Shown here: positions 31,952 to 40,630 of the stretch, in pieces
Position numbering within the stretch: the stretch's first letter is position 1
Layout of the letters: every line of letters begins with the position of its first letter
DNA from: Sulfurisoma sp.
Lineage (GTDB): Bacteria; Pseudomonadota; Gammaproteobacteria; Burkholderiales; Rhodocyclaceae
DNA: 64,000 bases
Assembly (NCBI GenBank): GCA_030691075.1
Contig: JAUYFI010000063.1
Location: forward strand, 1-64,000
Direction: 5' to 3'
Made by a program: the position numbers and the translations under genes
The notes under the pieces: generated by a model
The model's input: only the letters and a program-made list of their open reading frames with translations
Databases searched by the model: none
What the model was told of the DNA's origin: nothing

Positions 31952-32221
31952 ATGCCTGCCGCGAACCCTGCCACAGACAGCGCCCGTATCAACCTGCGCA
32001 CCAGCCCCGAGGCGAAAGCCTTGATCGAACGCGCCGCCGCGCTGATGGGCACCACCGTGTCTGGTTTCATGTTGCAGAACGCTTACGAAGCCGCACAGCG
32101 TCTGGTTACGCAGCACGAAACGATCACGCTTTCCGATCGGGACCGCGACACTTTTCTCGCCGCGCTGGAAAATCCGCCGGAGCCGACCGAGGCGTTGCGT
32201 CGTCTGATGGCGCGGCGCTGA
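31952..32221 (+). CDS. TacA-type antitoxin (DUF1778, ribbon-helix-helix)
   Basis: An 89-residue DUF1778 protein: ARINLRTSPEAKALIERAAALMGTTVSGFMLQNAYEAA is the ribbon-helix-helix part, and the C-terminal LSDRDRDTFLAALENPPEPTEALRRLM binds the acetyltransferase toxin. Its stop is directly followed by the GNAT gene's ATG. By family knowledge it represses the operon together with the toxin. Confidence 0.92.
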   Translation: MPAANPATDSARINLRTSPEAKALIERAAALMGTTVSGFMLQNAYEAAQRLVTQHETITLSDRDRDTFLAALENPPEPTEALRRLMARR

Positions 32222-32725
32222 ATGCCGCCGCGAATCGAGCTGCTGGCTGCGCGGCATCGGCGCGATGACTTCGACTGCGGCGAGCCGGCGCTAAACGATT
32301 TCCTGCTGCGCTACGCTCGCCAACAGGCCGAACGCGACTTTAGCCGCACCTATGTGGCGGTTGCGGACGATGGAGCACGTATTCTCGGTTTCCATACCGT
32401 CAGCACGGGCGCCATCGACTTCCGCAATTGGCCGCCGGGATTGCGCCTGCCGCGTTACCCGGTGCCGGTGGCGCGCATCGGACGCTTGGCGGTCGATTTG
32501 CGCGCGCAGGGTGCCGGGGTGGGGGCGGCCTTGCTGGATCATGCCTTGCGGCTTTCCGCCGCCATGGCCGACCGGATCGGCCTGCATGCCGTGGTGGTCG
32601 ATGCCAAGCATTCCAAGGCGGCGGCGTTTTATGGTCGTTATGGATTCCAGTCGTTTCAGAATGTCGACTTGAGCATGTTCCTGATGATGTCGGTGATTCG
32701 TCGGCTCGTGCGCGAAGAGCCCTGA
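32222..32725 (+). CDS. TacT-type GNAT acetyltransferase toxin
   Basis: A 167-residue GNAT enzyme. FDCGEPALNDFLLRYARQQ at the N-terminus and RIGRLAVDLRAQGAGVGAALL (acetyl-CoA binding) are typical of DUF1778-paired toxins such as TacT and AtaT, which acetylate aminoacyl-tRNA and stop translation. FYGRYGFQSF near the C-terminus holds the conserved Tyr. It appears complete, with the start codon abutting the antitoxin stop. Confidence 0.92.
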   Translation: MPPRIELLAARHRRDDFDCGEPALNDFLLRYARQQAERDFSRTYVAVADDGARILGFHTVSTGAIDFRNWPPGLRLPRYPVPVARIGRLAVDLRAQGAGVGAALLDHALRLSAAMADRIGLHAVVVDAKHSKAAAFYGRYGFQSFQNVDLSMFLMMSVIRRLVREEP

Positions 32726-32728
32726 GGC

Positions 32729-35700
32729 GTGGCGAAGTTCGATCCCGTGGCCCGGCTGGCGGCGCGGCCTGCCATCGCTTACGACGAGGCGCTGCCCGTC
32801 AATGTCCGTCGCGCCGAAATCGCCGCCGCCATTCGCGCGCATCAGGTCGTCGTCGTCTGCGGCGAGACCGGCTCGGGCAAGACCACGCAATTGCCGAAGA
32901 TCTGCCTCGAACTGGGTCGTGGTATCAACGGACTCATCGGCCACACCCAGCCGCGGCGCATCGCCGCGCGCGCCACGGCGTCGCGCATCGCGCAGGAGCT
33001 GAAGAGCGAACTCGGCCGCTACGTCGGCTACAAGATCCGCTTCACCGACCGCACCACGCCCGAGAGCTACATCAAGCTGATGACGGACGGTATTTTGCTG
33101 GCCGAGACGCAGGGCGACCCGCTCTTGCGCCAGTACGATACGATCCTCATCGACGAGGCGCACGAGCGCAGCCTCAACATCGACTTCATGCTTGGCTACC
33201 TGCGGCAACTGCTGCCGAAGCGGCCTGATCTCAAGGTCATCGTCACCTCCGCCACGCTCGATGCCGAGCGCTTCTCGCAGCATTTCGGCGGCGTGCCGGT
33301 GATCGAGGTCTCGGGCCGGCTCTATCCGATCGAGACCCGGTACCGGCCCTTCGGCGAGGACGATGACAGGGACCTCAACGAAGCCATCGTCGATGCCGTG
33401 TCCGAGGCGCACCGCGAGGGGCCGGGCGACGTGCTGGTGTTCCTGCCGGGCGAGCGCGAGATCCGCGAGGCGGCCGAAGCTTTGCGCAAGCATCATCCGC
33501 CGGGCCTGGAAATCCTGCCGCTGTTCGCGCGGCAGTCGGCGCAGGAGCAGAGCCGTGTGTTCTCGCCGCACCAGGGCCGCCGCGTGGTGCTGGCGACCAA
33601 CGTCGCCGAGACCTCGCTGACCGTGCCGGGCATCCGCTATGTCGTCGACTCCGGGGTGGCGCGGGTCAAGCGCTACTCGCATCGCAACAAGGTCGAGCAA
33701 CTGCAGGTCGAGCCGGTGGCGCAGGCGGCGGCGAAGCAGCGGGCGGGGCGCTGCGGCCGCGTGTCGGCCGGCGTCTGTTTCCGGCTATACGCCGAGGACG
33801 ATTTCAACAAGCGGCCGCCCTATACGGAACCGGAGATTTTGCGCTCCAGCCTGGCCGGCGTGATCCTGCGCATGAAGTCGCTGCACCTGGGCGATGTCGA
33901 GGATTTCCCCTTCCTCGAGGCGCCGCTGCCGCGGATGATTACCGATGGCTACCAGTTGCTGGCCGAGCTCGGCGCCATCGACGAGACCACGAAGGAATTG
34001 ACGCCGACCGGTCGCGAGCTGGCCAAGCTGCCGCTCGACCCGAAGATCGGCCGCATGATTCTCGCCGCGCGGCAGGAAGGCTGCCTCGCCGAGATGGTGA
34101 TCATCGCCTCCGCGCTGGCGGCGCAGGACCCGCGCGAGCGGCCGCAGGATGCCGCCGCCGCTGCGGACCAGGCCCATGCCAAGTGGAAGGACGAGCGTTC
34201 CGAGTTCCTCTCCTACATAAAACTTTGGCATGCCGCGGACGAGGTGTGGAAGCACGAGAGTTCGAACAAGCAACGCCAGTGGTGCCGGCAGAATTTCGTT
34301 TCCTGGCTGCGGCTGCGCGAATGGCGCGACGTGCACGGCCAGCTTGCCACGCTGTGCCACGAACATTCCTGGCGCGAGAACCCGGAGCCGGCCGGTTACG
34401 ACGCCATCCATCGCGCGCTGCTCGCCGGCCTGCTCGGCCACATTGGCCTCAAGCACGAGGCCGAGCCGCATTACCTCGGCGCGCGCGGCATCAAGTTCTT
34501 TATCCACCCGGGTTCGACGCTGGTGAAGAAAGCCGGGCGCTGGATCGTCGCGGCCGAACTGGTCGAGACCTCGCGGCTGTTCGCGCGCTGCATCGCGAAG
34601 GTCGAACCCGAGTGGCTGGAGAGCGTCGGCGCGCACTTGATCCGTTCCCATGTCTATGAACCGCACTGGGAAAAGGGGCCGGGGCAGGTGGTGGCGTGGG
34701 AGCGCGTGACGCTGCATGGCCTGATGCTGCACGCCAAGCGCCGCATGCACTATGGGCCGACGGACCCGAAGCTGGCGCGCGAGATTCTGATCCGCTCGGC
34801 GCTGGTGCAGGGCGAAGTCAACGAGGACTGGCTGAAGAAGTGGCGCTTCCTCCAGCACAACCGCAAGCTCGAGCGCGAGATCGAGCACCTCGAACACAAG
34901 TCGCGCCGTCCCGATGTGTTGGTCGATGAAGAACTGATCCACGCTTTCTATGACGCGAAGATTCCGGAAGGCATCGTCACGCTCGCCGCCTTCGACCACT
35001 GGCGGCGCGAGGCCGAGCGGGCGGAGCCGAAGCTCTTGTTCCTGGAGCGCGAGCAGTTGATGCGTCACGAGGCGGCCGGCATCACCACCGATGCCTTTCC
35101 TCCTGCCTTCGAGCATCGCGGCCAGCAGTGGCAGCTCGCCTATAAGCACGACCCCGGCGCGATGGATGACGGCGTGACGCTGGCGCTGCCGCTGGCCGCG
35201 CTCAACCAGTTGCCGACCGAGCGTTGCGAATGGCTGGTGCCGGGGCTGCTCAAGGAAAAGACGATCGCGCTGGTGAAAACCCTGCCGCAGAAATATCGCC
35301 ATCGCCTGCAGCCGCTCGACGGTTTTGCCGAGGGTTTTTGCGAAGAAATGCGTCAGCATGACGAGCCGCTGGTGCGCGCGCTGACCCGCGCCGTCGAGGA
35401 AAAGCTCGCGATGAAGCTGCCGCTCGACGCCTTCCGCCCCGGCGAGCTGCGCCCGCACCTCTTGATGAACTTCCGCCTGCAGGACGAGCATGGCGGCACC
35501 CTGGCGCTGTCGCGCAACCTGGCCGAGCTGCGCGGGCACTATGGTGATCGCGTCGCCCAGGCGTTTTCCGGCGCCGAAGTAAAAGTCGGCGCTGGCGACA
35601 CGGCGCCGGGGAAGGAGAAGGCGACTTCCTGGACCTTCGGCGAACTGCCCGAACTGCTCGAAGTCGAGGTCGCGGGCCGCCCGGTGGTCGGTTTTCCCGC

Positions 35701-36469
35701 ATTGGTCGATGAAGGCGATGGGGTGCGCCTGTCCGCCTTCGATACCGAGGACAAGGCCCGGGCGATGCACCGCAAGGGAATGGCCCGCCTGTTCGCGCTC
35801 GCCCTGAAGGAGCAGGTGAAAGCCATCGAGAAACTGCCGAATCTCCGCGACATGGCGCTGCAGTTCATGCCGTTGGGAAGCGAGAAAGATCTGAAAGAGG
35901 CGCTGGTCGCCGCGACGCTTGCGCGCACCTGTCTGATGGAGCCGCTGCCGGCGCAAGAGTCGGCGTTCGCGGCACGGCGCGAGGCGGCGCGCGGACGCAT
36001 CCTGCTGGTGGCGCAGGAGATCGCGCGGCTCATCGGCACGGTGCTCGTCGAGCACTCGGCGCTGCAGAAGAAACTCGCCGGCATGCAAAAGGCCTTCCCG
36101 TCGAGCTGCGCCGACATCGCGGCCCAGCTCGCCGAGCTGCTCGGCAGAAACTTCATTGCCGCCACGCCGTGGGAACGTCTCGCCCACTATCCACGCTATC
36201 TCAAGGCCGCCGGCCTGCGCCTGGACAAGGCACGCGCCGACGCGGCGCGCGATGCGCGGCTGATGGCCGACTGGCAGGCGCTGGCAAAACCGTTCGAGCG
36301 CGAACGGACGCAGCAGGTCAAGACCGGCGTGATCGACCCCTTCCACGAAGAATTTCGCTGGCTGCTGGAGGAATTGCGCGTCGCGCTGTTCGCGCAGGAA
36401 CTACGCACGCCGTCGCCGGTCTCCGTGAAACGTTTGCAGAAGATGTGGGAGGGACGCAGCCATGGTTGA
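32729..36469 (+). CDS. hrpA: ATP-dependent RNA helicase HrpA
   Basis: A 1246-residue DEAH-box helicase. Walker A GETGSGKTT starts at residue 45, DEAH at 142, motif III SAT follows, and motif VI is AAKQRAGRCGR. The long C-terminal DUF3418 region is characteristic of HrpA, which rescues stalled ribosomes and affects mRNA processing. The start is GTG 32729, 3 bp after the GNAT toxin stop. KVGAGDTAPGKEK near residue 952 is encoded by a dispersed-repeat copy just before SWTFGELPELL. Confidence 0.95.
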   Translation: MAKFDPVARLAARPAIAYDEALPVNVRRAEIAAAIRAHQVVVVCGETGSGKTTQLPKICLELGRGINGLIGHTQPRRIAARATASRIAQELKSELGRYVGYKIRFTDRTTPESYIKLMTDGILLAETQGDPLLRQYDTILIDEAHERSLNIDFMLGYLRQLLPKRPDLKVIVTSATLDAERFSQHFGGVPVIEVSGRLYPIETRYRPFGEDDDRDLNEAIVDAVSEAHREGPGDVLVFLPGEREIREAAEALRKHHPPGLEILPLFARQSAQEQSRVFSPHQGRRVVLATNVAETSLTVPGIRYVVDSGVARVKRYSHRNKVEQLQVEPVAQAAAKQRAGRCGRVSAGVCFRLYAEDDFNKRPPYTEPEILRSSLAGVILRMKSLHLGDVEDFPFLEAPLPRMITDGYQLLAELGAIDETTKELTPTGRELAKLPLDPKIGRMILAARQEGCLAEMVIIASALAAQDPRERPQDAAAAADQAHAKWKDERSEFLSYIKLWHAADEVWKHESSNKQRQWCRQNFVSWLRLREWRDVHGQLATLCHEHSWRENPEPAGYDAIHRALLAGLLGHIGLKHEAEPHYLGARGIKFFIHPGSTLVKKAGRWIVAAELVETSRLFARCIAKVEPEWLESVGAHLIRSHVYEPHWEKGPGQVVAWERVTLHGLMLHAKRRMHYGPTDPKLAREILIRSALVQGEVNEDWLKKWRFLQHNRKLEREIEHLEHKSRRPDVLVDEELIHAFYDAKIPEGIVTLAAFDHWRREAERAEPKLLFLEREQLMRHEAAGITTDAFPPAFEHRGQQWQLAYKHDPGAMDDGVTLALPLAALNQLPTERCEWLVPGLLKEKTIALVKTLPQKYRHRLQPLDGFAEGFCEEMRQHDEPLVRALTRAVEEKLAMKLPLDAFRPGELRPHLLMNFRLQDEHGGTLALSRNLAELRGHYGDRVAQAFSGAEVKVGAGDTAPGKEKATSWTFGELPELLEVEVAGRPVVGFPALVDEGDGVRLSAFDTEDKARAMHRKGMARLFALALKEQVKAIEKLPNLRDMALQFMPLGSEKDLKEALVAATLARTCLMEPLPAQESAFAARREAARGRILLVAQEIARLIGTVLVEHSALQKKLAGMQKAFPSSCADIAAQLAELLGRNFIAATPWERLAHYPRYLKAAGLRLDKARADAARDARLMADWQALAKPFERERTQQVKTGVIDPFHEEFRWLLEELRVALFAQELRTPSPVSVKRLQKMWEGRSHG
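35581..35605 (+). repeat. Dispersed repeat, short variant, inside hrpA
   Basis: AAAAGTCGGC then GCTGGCGACACGGCG. It differs from consensus by GACA for GGGA, is read KVGAGDTA in HrpA, and keeps the frame. Confidence 0.65.
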
Positions 36470-37181
36470 CGTCGTCAAGGTCGTCGCGGCCTGCGGCAGG
36501 GCCGGCCGCGATCTCGCGCGCGGCGACATCCTGTGGCAGGCGCTGTGGCCGCCGCTGCTGGCCTTTACGCTGTGGTCCGGCGTGGCCGTGTGGGCGTGGC
36601 AGCCGGCAAGTGTCTGGATCGTCGCCAACCTGCCGGACTGGTCGTGGCTGGCCTGGATGGGGGCGTGGCTTGCGCACATCGCGCTGTTCTTCGTTTTCGC
36701 GCCGCTGGTCTACGGCACCACGCTCCTGCTGCTGGCCACCTTCGCCCTGTCGCGGATGATGGACATCGTCGCGGCGCGCGACTACCCGCGGTTGTCGCGC
36801 CATGGCGTCAACGCCTTCCGGGGCAGCGTGTGGAACACCCTGGCGGCGGGAGCGGTGTTCGTGCTGGGCTGGGTCGCGACGCTGCCGCTGCTGCTGATTC
36901 CGGGCGCGCTGCTGGTGCTGCCGCTGGCGTGGACGGCGTGGCTCAACCAGCGCACTTTCCGCTATGACGCGCTGGCGGAACACGCGACGCCCGAGGAACG
37001 CAGGCGCGTCGTCGCCGAGCATGGCGGCGAATTGCGGCTGGCGGGGCTGGTCACGGCGCTGGCGCTGCATGTGCCGCTGGTCAATTTCATCGTGCCGGCA
37101 TGGACGGCGCTGGTGTTCGTGCATCTTTGCCTCGGGCGTCTGGCCGAGCTGAGGCGGAAGGAAGGCATATGGATAAGCTGA
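36462..37181 (+). CDS. EI24-domain (CysZ-like) membrane protein
   Basis: A 239-residue inner-membrane protein with about four to six hydrophobic segments and the EI24/CysZ-like pattern RGDILWQALWPPLLAF, then VYGTTLLLLATFALSRMMDIVAARDYP. EI24 proteins include the sulfate transporter CysZ, but paralogues of unknown function are common in betaproteobacteria. The ATG overlaps hrpA by 8 bp, and the stop overlaps the next gene by 13 bp. Confidence 0.8.
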   Translation: MVDVVKVVAACGRAGRDLARGDILWQALWPPLLAFTLWSGVAVWAWQPASVWIVANLPDWSWLAWMGAWLAHIALFFVFAPLVYGTTLLLLATFALSRMMDIVAARDYPRLSRHGVNAFRGSVWNTLAAGAVFVLGWVATLPLLLIPGALLVLPLAWTAWLNQRTFRYDALAEHATPEERRRVVAEHGGELRLAGLVTALALHVPLVNFIVPAWTALVFVHLCLGRLAELRRKEGIWIS

Positions 37182-37936
37182 CGGGCTGGGGCGCGATCAT
37201 CGTCGGCGACGAGATCATGCGCGGCAAGCGCCAGGACAAGCATTTCGGCCGCGCCGTGGAGATCATGGCGGCGCGCGGCCTGCATCTGGACTGGGTGCAG
37301 TATCTTGGCGACGATCGGGCACGGCTCACGGACACCTTGCGCCGCACGCTGGCCGGGAACGACGTGGTGTTCAGCTTCGGCGGCATCGGCGTCACCCCCG
37401 ACGACCACACGCGCCAGGCTGCCGCCGCTGCCGCGGGCGTGTTGCTTGAGCTGCATCCCGAGGCCGAGCGCGAGATCCGCGCGCGCATGGCCGAATTGCG
37501 GCAGGAGGTGACACCGGCGCGGCTGGAACTCGGCAGTTTTCCCGCGGGCAGCCGCATCATCCCGAATCCGTTCAACCGCATTCCGGGTTTTTCCTTTGCG
37601 CACCACCACTTTTTTCCCGGCTTCCCGCAAATGGCCTGGCCGATGCTGGAGTGGGCGCTGGACACGCACTACCGCGAGTTCTTCCACCGGAACGCCGAGG
37701 CGGAGTTCGCGCTGATCATCTGGGAAGGGCTGGAAGGGCAACTGCTCGATCTGATGCGCCGCATCGAGGCCGAATTCGCCGGGGTGACGGTATTCAGCCT
37801 GCCGTCATTCGGCAGCGACACGATTCGCCGGCACGTCGAGCTTGGCGTGCGCGGCGCACCGGCGTTGGCCGAGGCAGCGTTCGCGGCCATGCGCGCCGAA
37901 CTGGAGCGGCGCGGGCTCGATCTCGGCGCAAAATAA
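37169..37936 (+). CDS. Molybdopterin-binding-fold (MoaB/CinA-like) protein
   Basis: A 255-residue protein. GWGAIIVGDEIMRGKRQDKHF and DVVFSFGGIGVTPDDHTRQAAA give the MoCF_biosynth fold seen in MoaB, MogA and the N-terminal domain of CinA. The C-terminal half lacks the CinA amidohydrolase domain. The exact role is unknown; members are usually annotated as competence/damage-inducible-like proteins. ATG 37169 overlaps the EI24 gene. Confidence 0.85.
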   Translation: MDKLTGWGAIIVGDEIMRGKRQDKHFGRAVEIMAARGLHLDWVQYLGDDRARLTDTLRRTLAGNDVVFSFGGIGVTPDDHTRQAAAAAAGVLLELHPEAEREIRARMAELRQEVTPARLELGSFPAGSRIIPNPFNRIPGFSFAHHHFFPGFPQMAWPMLEWALDTHYREFFHRNAEAEFALIIWEGLEGQLLDLMRRIEAEFAGVTVFSLPSFGSDTIRRHVELGVRGAPALAEAAFAAMRAELERRGLDLGAK

Positions 37937-37938
37937 AA

Positions 37939-37969
37939 GCCCCGGCCGGGGAGGAGGTCCGGTCGGGGC
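37939..37969. terminator. Hairpin terminator after the MoaB/CinA-like gene
   Basis: GCCCCGGCCG (37939-37948) pairs with CGGTCGGGGC (37960-37969) with one G-T pair, a strong stem immediately downstream of the stop codon and before the convergent phasin gene. It probably serves both genes. Confidence 0.6.
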
Positions 37970-38008
37970 AGTCCCGGCCGAGGCCGGGGGAGGAGACGCT
38001 GTTGCTGC

Positions 38009-38560
38009 TTAGGCGGCTTTTTTGGCCTTGGCGGCGCCGACAGCCTTGACGGTGGCGCTGGTCGCGGCGGCGACGTTGGCTTCGGTCATCTCGGCGACCT
38101 GCCTGGCGGCCTTGCTCATGCTGTCATAGGCGGAGTTGGCGGCGGCGATCGCGGACTTGACGGCGGCGACGGCGACATCGGAGCCGGCCGGGGCGTTCTT
38201 GGCGGCCTGGTCGAGCGCGGTCGACACGTTCTTGTTCATCTCGGCGAACTGGCCTTCGAACACCTTGCCCAGCTCTTCCTGGGTCTGGGTGGCGATTTCA
38301 TAGACGCTGCGCGAGTAGGCGACGGCCTTTTCCAGCGTGGGCTGGGTCAGAGTGGTTTGCATGCCCATGAACCCCTGAACATCCTTGACGCTCATCAGCG
38401 CCTTGGCGTTGCCGACGGCATCCTCGAGCAGGACGCGGGCGGTGTTGAGGTTGAGGGCGGCGAGGCGCTCGGCGCTGGCGAAGGCGGTGTTGGCGATCGT
38501 CAGCAGGGTTTCGACGTTGGCTTTGTTGGCGCTGTTCAGTTGTTCGGGGGTGGTGTACAT
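38009..38560 (-). CDS. phaP: Phasin (PHA granule-associated protein)
   Basis: A 183-residue helical, alanine-rich phasin: NSANKANVETLLTIANTAFASAERLAALNLNTARVLLEDA and an alanine-lysine tail (KAVGAAKAKKAA). Phasins coat polyhydroxyalkanoate granules and control their number and size, so the host stores PHA. An AT-rich upstream region with TGCA-containing palindromes suggests control by PhaR. Confidence 0.93.
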   Translation of the reverse strand: MYTTPEQLNSANKANVETLLTIANTAFASAERLAALNLNTARVLLEDAVGNAKALMSVKDVQGFMGMQTTLTQPTLEKAVAYSRSVYEIATQTQEELGKVFEGQFAEMNKNVSTALDQAAKNAPAGSDVAVAAVKSAIAAANSAYDSMSKAARQVAEMTEANVAAATSATVKAVGAAKAKKAA

Positions 38561-38644
38561 GGTTCTCTCCTAAGGGTCAGTTTGATTCGTTACCGCTGTT
38601 ACCAGGGCGCGCCGGAGTTTCTTGTGCTATCCACCGAAGCGCTT

Positions 38645-38659
38645 TGTTGCAGTGCAACA
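38645..38659. promoter_or_regulatory. PhaR-like operator 1 upstream of phaP
   Basis: TGTTGCA-G-TGCAACA is a perfect palindrome with one central base, located about 85 bp upstream of the phasin start. PhaR operators contain paired TGCA cores, and PhaR represses phasin genes until PHA granules titrate it away. This is a motif-level assignment. Confidence 0.5.
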
Positions 38660-38701
38660 CGATTCAAATTATAGGGACGAGAAACCGGAAGTCAAGAACT
38701 T

Positions 38702-38718
38702 TTTGCTGCAATGCACAA
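38702..38718. promoter_or_regulatory. PhaR-like operator 2 upstream of phaP
   Basis: TTTGCTGCAATGCACAA carries two TGCA cores in imperfect symmetry, 57 bp from operator 1, in a very AT-rich stretch that could hold the promoter. Confidence 0.4.
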
Positions 38719-38811
38719 TATTTTTGTTTTGCGTAATAAATACTATTGAAACAATGTGATAGGTTTATTTCCCGCTTCGATTGGTAGATGCAGGCGGTGC
38801 TGTCAGGACGT

Positions 38812-38827
38812 GCTGCGGCGCCGCAGC
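38812..38827. terminator. Palindrome downstream of lptA
   Basis: GCTGCGGC-GCCGCAGC is a perfect 16-bp palindrome 11 bp beyond the lptA stop. It may end the kdsD-kdsC-lptC-lptA transcript; no U-tract follows. Confidence 0.35.
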
Positions 38828-38837
38828 CGTGGGGGCG

Positions 38838-39455
38838 CTATTCCGCGCGCGGATTGGCGATGCCGGCGGCGGGGGCGAGGGGGATGTCGACGCCCTTGAC
38901 CGGTGGCGGCGGAGTGCCCTTGGCGGCCTTGGACTGGATCACGGCGCGCACGCGGTCGGGCTTGCCGCTCGCGGCGGCGCTGGTGCCGTCCGGGCCGCTG
39001 GTGACGAGGTAGCGTTCGGTCTTGCCGTCGTAGGCGATGAACTGGCCGCGCACCTCGTCGAGACCGCTCTTGACCACGGCGCGCACGAAGAACTCCGCCT
39101 TCTCCGCCTTGCTCTCGTATTCGATGCGCTCGGCCTCGCCGTCGACGAAATCGTCCCTGCCTTCGCGCTTCTGACGGAAGCGGGCAAGCCCGCCGGCGCC
39201 GCCATGGGCCACGCCTTTCTGGAAGCCTTCTTCGTCCTGCGTCACCACCAGGCGATCGGTGCGAATCACCAGCGTGCCCTGCACCAGCTGCACGTTGCCC
39301 TCGAACACCTGCACCTTCTTGACGTCATCGACGGTAATGCGATCGGCTTCGAGATTGACGGGTTTTTCGCGGTCGGCGCGCTCGGCCAGGGCCGCGGTGG
39401 CAGTGAAGACGGTCGCGACGGTGACGAGGGCGGAAACGCAGAGGCGACTCTTCAT
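38838..39455 (-). CDS. lptA: LPS transport periplasmic protein LptA
   Basis: A 205-residue exported protein with a signal peptide ending ALA at about residue 24 and the OstA/LptA beta-jellyroll starting VNLEADRITVDDVKK. LptA bridges LptC and LptD and passes lipopolysaccharide across the periplasm. The start overlaps the lptC stop by 4 bp. Unusually, lptB does not follow; the next gene on this strand is the phasin. Confidence 0.92.
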   Translation of the reverse strand: MKSRLCVSALVTVATVFTATAALAERADREKPVNLEADRITVDDVKKVQVFEGNVQLVQGTLVIRTDRLVVTQDEEGFQKGVAHGGAGGLARFRQKREGRDDFVDGEAERIEYESKAEKAEFFVRAVVKSGLDEVRGQFIAYDGKTERYLVTSGPDGTSAAASGKPDRVRAVIQSKAAKGTPPPPVKGVDIPLAPAAGIANPRAE

Positions 39456-40027
39456 GGTGTTTTTTCCGTGTTGCGATAAATGGTGCCGCGCACCGGGCCG
39501 AGCAGGATGGTTTGCCGGGTCTTGTTGTCGACGATCAATCCGTTGCCGGCGATGACGCTGCGCCCCTGGGTGATGGTCACCGGGGCGTCGGTGCTGGCGG
39601 TCTCGAGGTCGGGCATGACATCCAGACGGGAAGTCGTGACCTCGGTGGTCAGCCTGCCGGCCTCGGTGCCGCGGCTGAGCCGCACGTCGCGTTCGAGGCG
39701 AACCGACTTGGCGTCCTTTGACACCCGTGCCTGTTCCGCCGTCAATTGGGTTGGTGGCGTCGCGTGGAAGGTCACGCGCGGGGCGATCACCGTCGTCGTG
39801 TCATCGTCCGGGTAGTGCAGCATGCGCGTGGCGGCGAGGGTGTGCTGCAACGCTCCCTCGGCATTGAAGCGGCGTACCGTGAAACTGTCGACAATGAAAT
39901 CCGGATCGTGACGGCCGCGGCCGCTGCGGTCCGCGCTTTGCGGCTCGGCGACGCGCTGCAGCCAGAAAGTCAGCGCTGCCAGTACGCCGATCAGCAGCAG
40001 CGGAAACAGGGAGCCGGCGTGTCTCAT
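39452..40027 (-). CDS. lptC: LPS export protein LptC
   Basis: A 191-residue bitopic protein with one N-terminal membrane helix (SLFPLLLIGVLAALTFWL) and a periplasmic jellyroll (DFIVDSFTVRRFNAEG, then MLHYPDDDTT). It links the LptB2FG transporter to LptA. ATG 40027 overlaps the kdsC stop. Confidence 0.9.
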   Translation of the reverse strand: MRHAGSLFPLLLIGVLAALTFWLQRVAEPQSADRSGRGRHDPDFIVDSFTVRRFNAEGALQHTLAATRMLHYPDDDTTTVIAPRVTFHATPPTQLTAEQARVSKDAKSVRLERDVRLSRGTEAGRLTTEVTTSRLDVMPDLETASTDAPVTITQGRSVIAGNGLIVDNKTRQTILLGPVRGTIYRNTEKTP

Positions 40028-40551
40028 GCCAGATAGGGCGCCAGGGCCGCGTCCAGCTTGCCCTGGGCGCGCAGGATCAGCTCGCACACCTCGCGTGCCG
40101 CACCGAGTCCGGCGGGTTGGCGCGCGACGTAATGGGCCAGTTGCTTGACCAGCGGATGGCCGTCGGACACGGTGGCGGCGAAGCCGCACGCGGCCATGAC
40201 GGCGAGGTCGACCACGTCGTCGCCCATGTAGCCGGCCTGCGCGAAATCCAGCCCCTCGCGGGCGAGCAGCTCGGCCATCACCGCGCGCTTGTCCTCGACG
40301 CCCTGGAACACCAGGTCGATGCCGAGATTCGCGGCGCGCCGTTCCACCAGCGCCGACTTTCGCCCGGTGATGATGGCAATTCGAATGCCGGCGGGCGCCA
40401 GCAGTCTGGCGATGCCCAAGCCGTCGCGGCTGTTGAAGGCCTTCAGCGCATCGCCTTCGGCGGAAAAATACAGGCGGCCGTCGGTGAGCACGCCATCGAC
40501 GTCGAAGCCCATCAGGCGGACAGTGCGGGCACGGGAGAGAGAGAGCATCAT
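40024..40551 (-). CDS. kdsC: 3-deoxy-D-manno-octulosonate 8-phosphate phosphatase
   Basis: A 175-residue HAD phosphatase of the C0 type: FDVDGVLTDGRLYF (D17, D19), IITGRKSALVERRA, and GYMGDDVVDLAVM. It removes phosphate from KDO-8-P in LPS core synthesis. It lies between kdsD and lptC, the standard order. Confidence 0.95.
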   Translation of the reverse strand: MMLSLSRARTVRLMGFDVDGVLTDGRLYFSAEGDALKAFNSRDGLGIARLLAPAGIRIAIITGRKSALVERRAANLGIDLVFQGVEDKRAVMAELLAREGLDFAQAGYMGDDVVDLAVMAACGFAATVSDGHPLVKQLAHYVARQPAGLGAAREVCELILRAQGKLDAALAPYLA

Positions 40552-40630
40552 GCCTCCGAAGGGCCGCCCCGAGGAGGCATGCGCCCACCGGCGGGGGGCG
40601 GCGAGTTGCTTTTGCGAGCGGGGGGGGCCA

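Noticed and set aside
40346-40362. CCAGCGCCGACTTTC in kdsC
   Set aside because: It encodes the conserved GRKSALV of KdsC; the match to the repeat is by chance.
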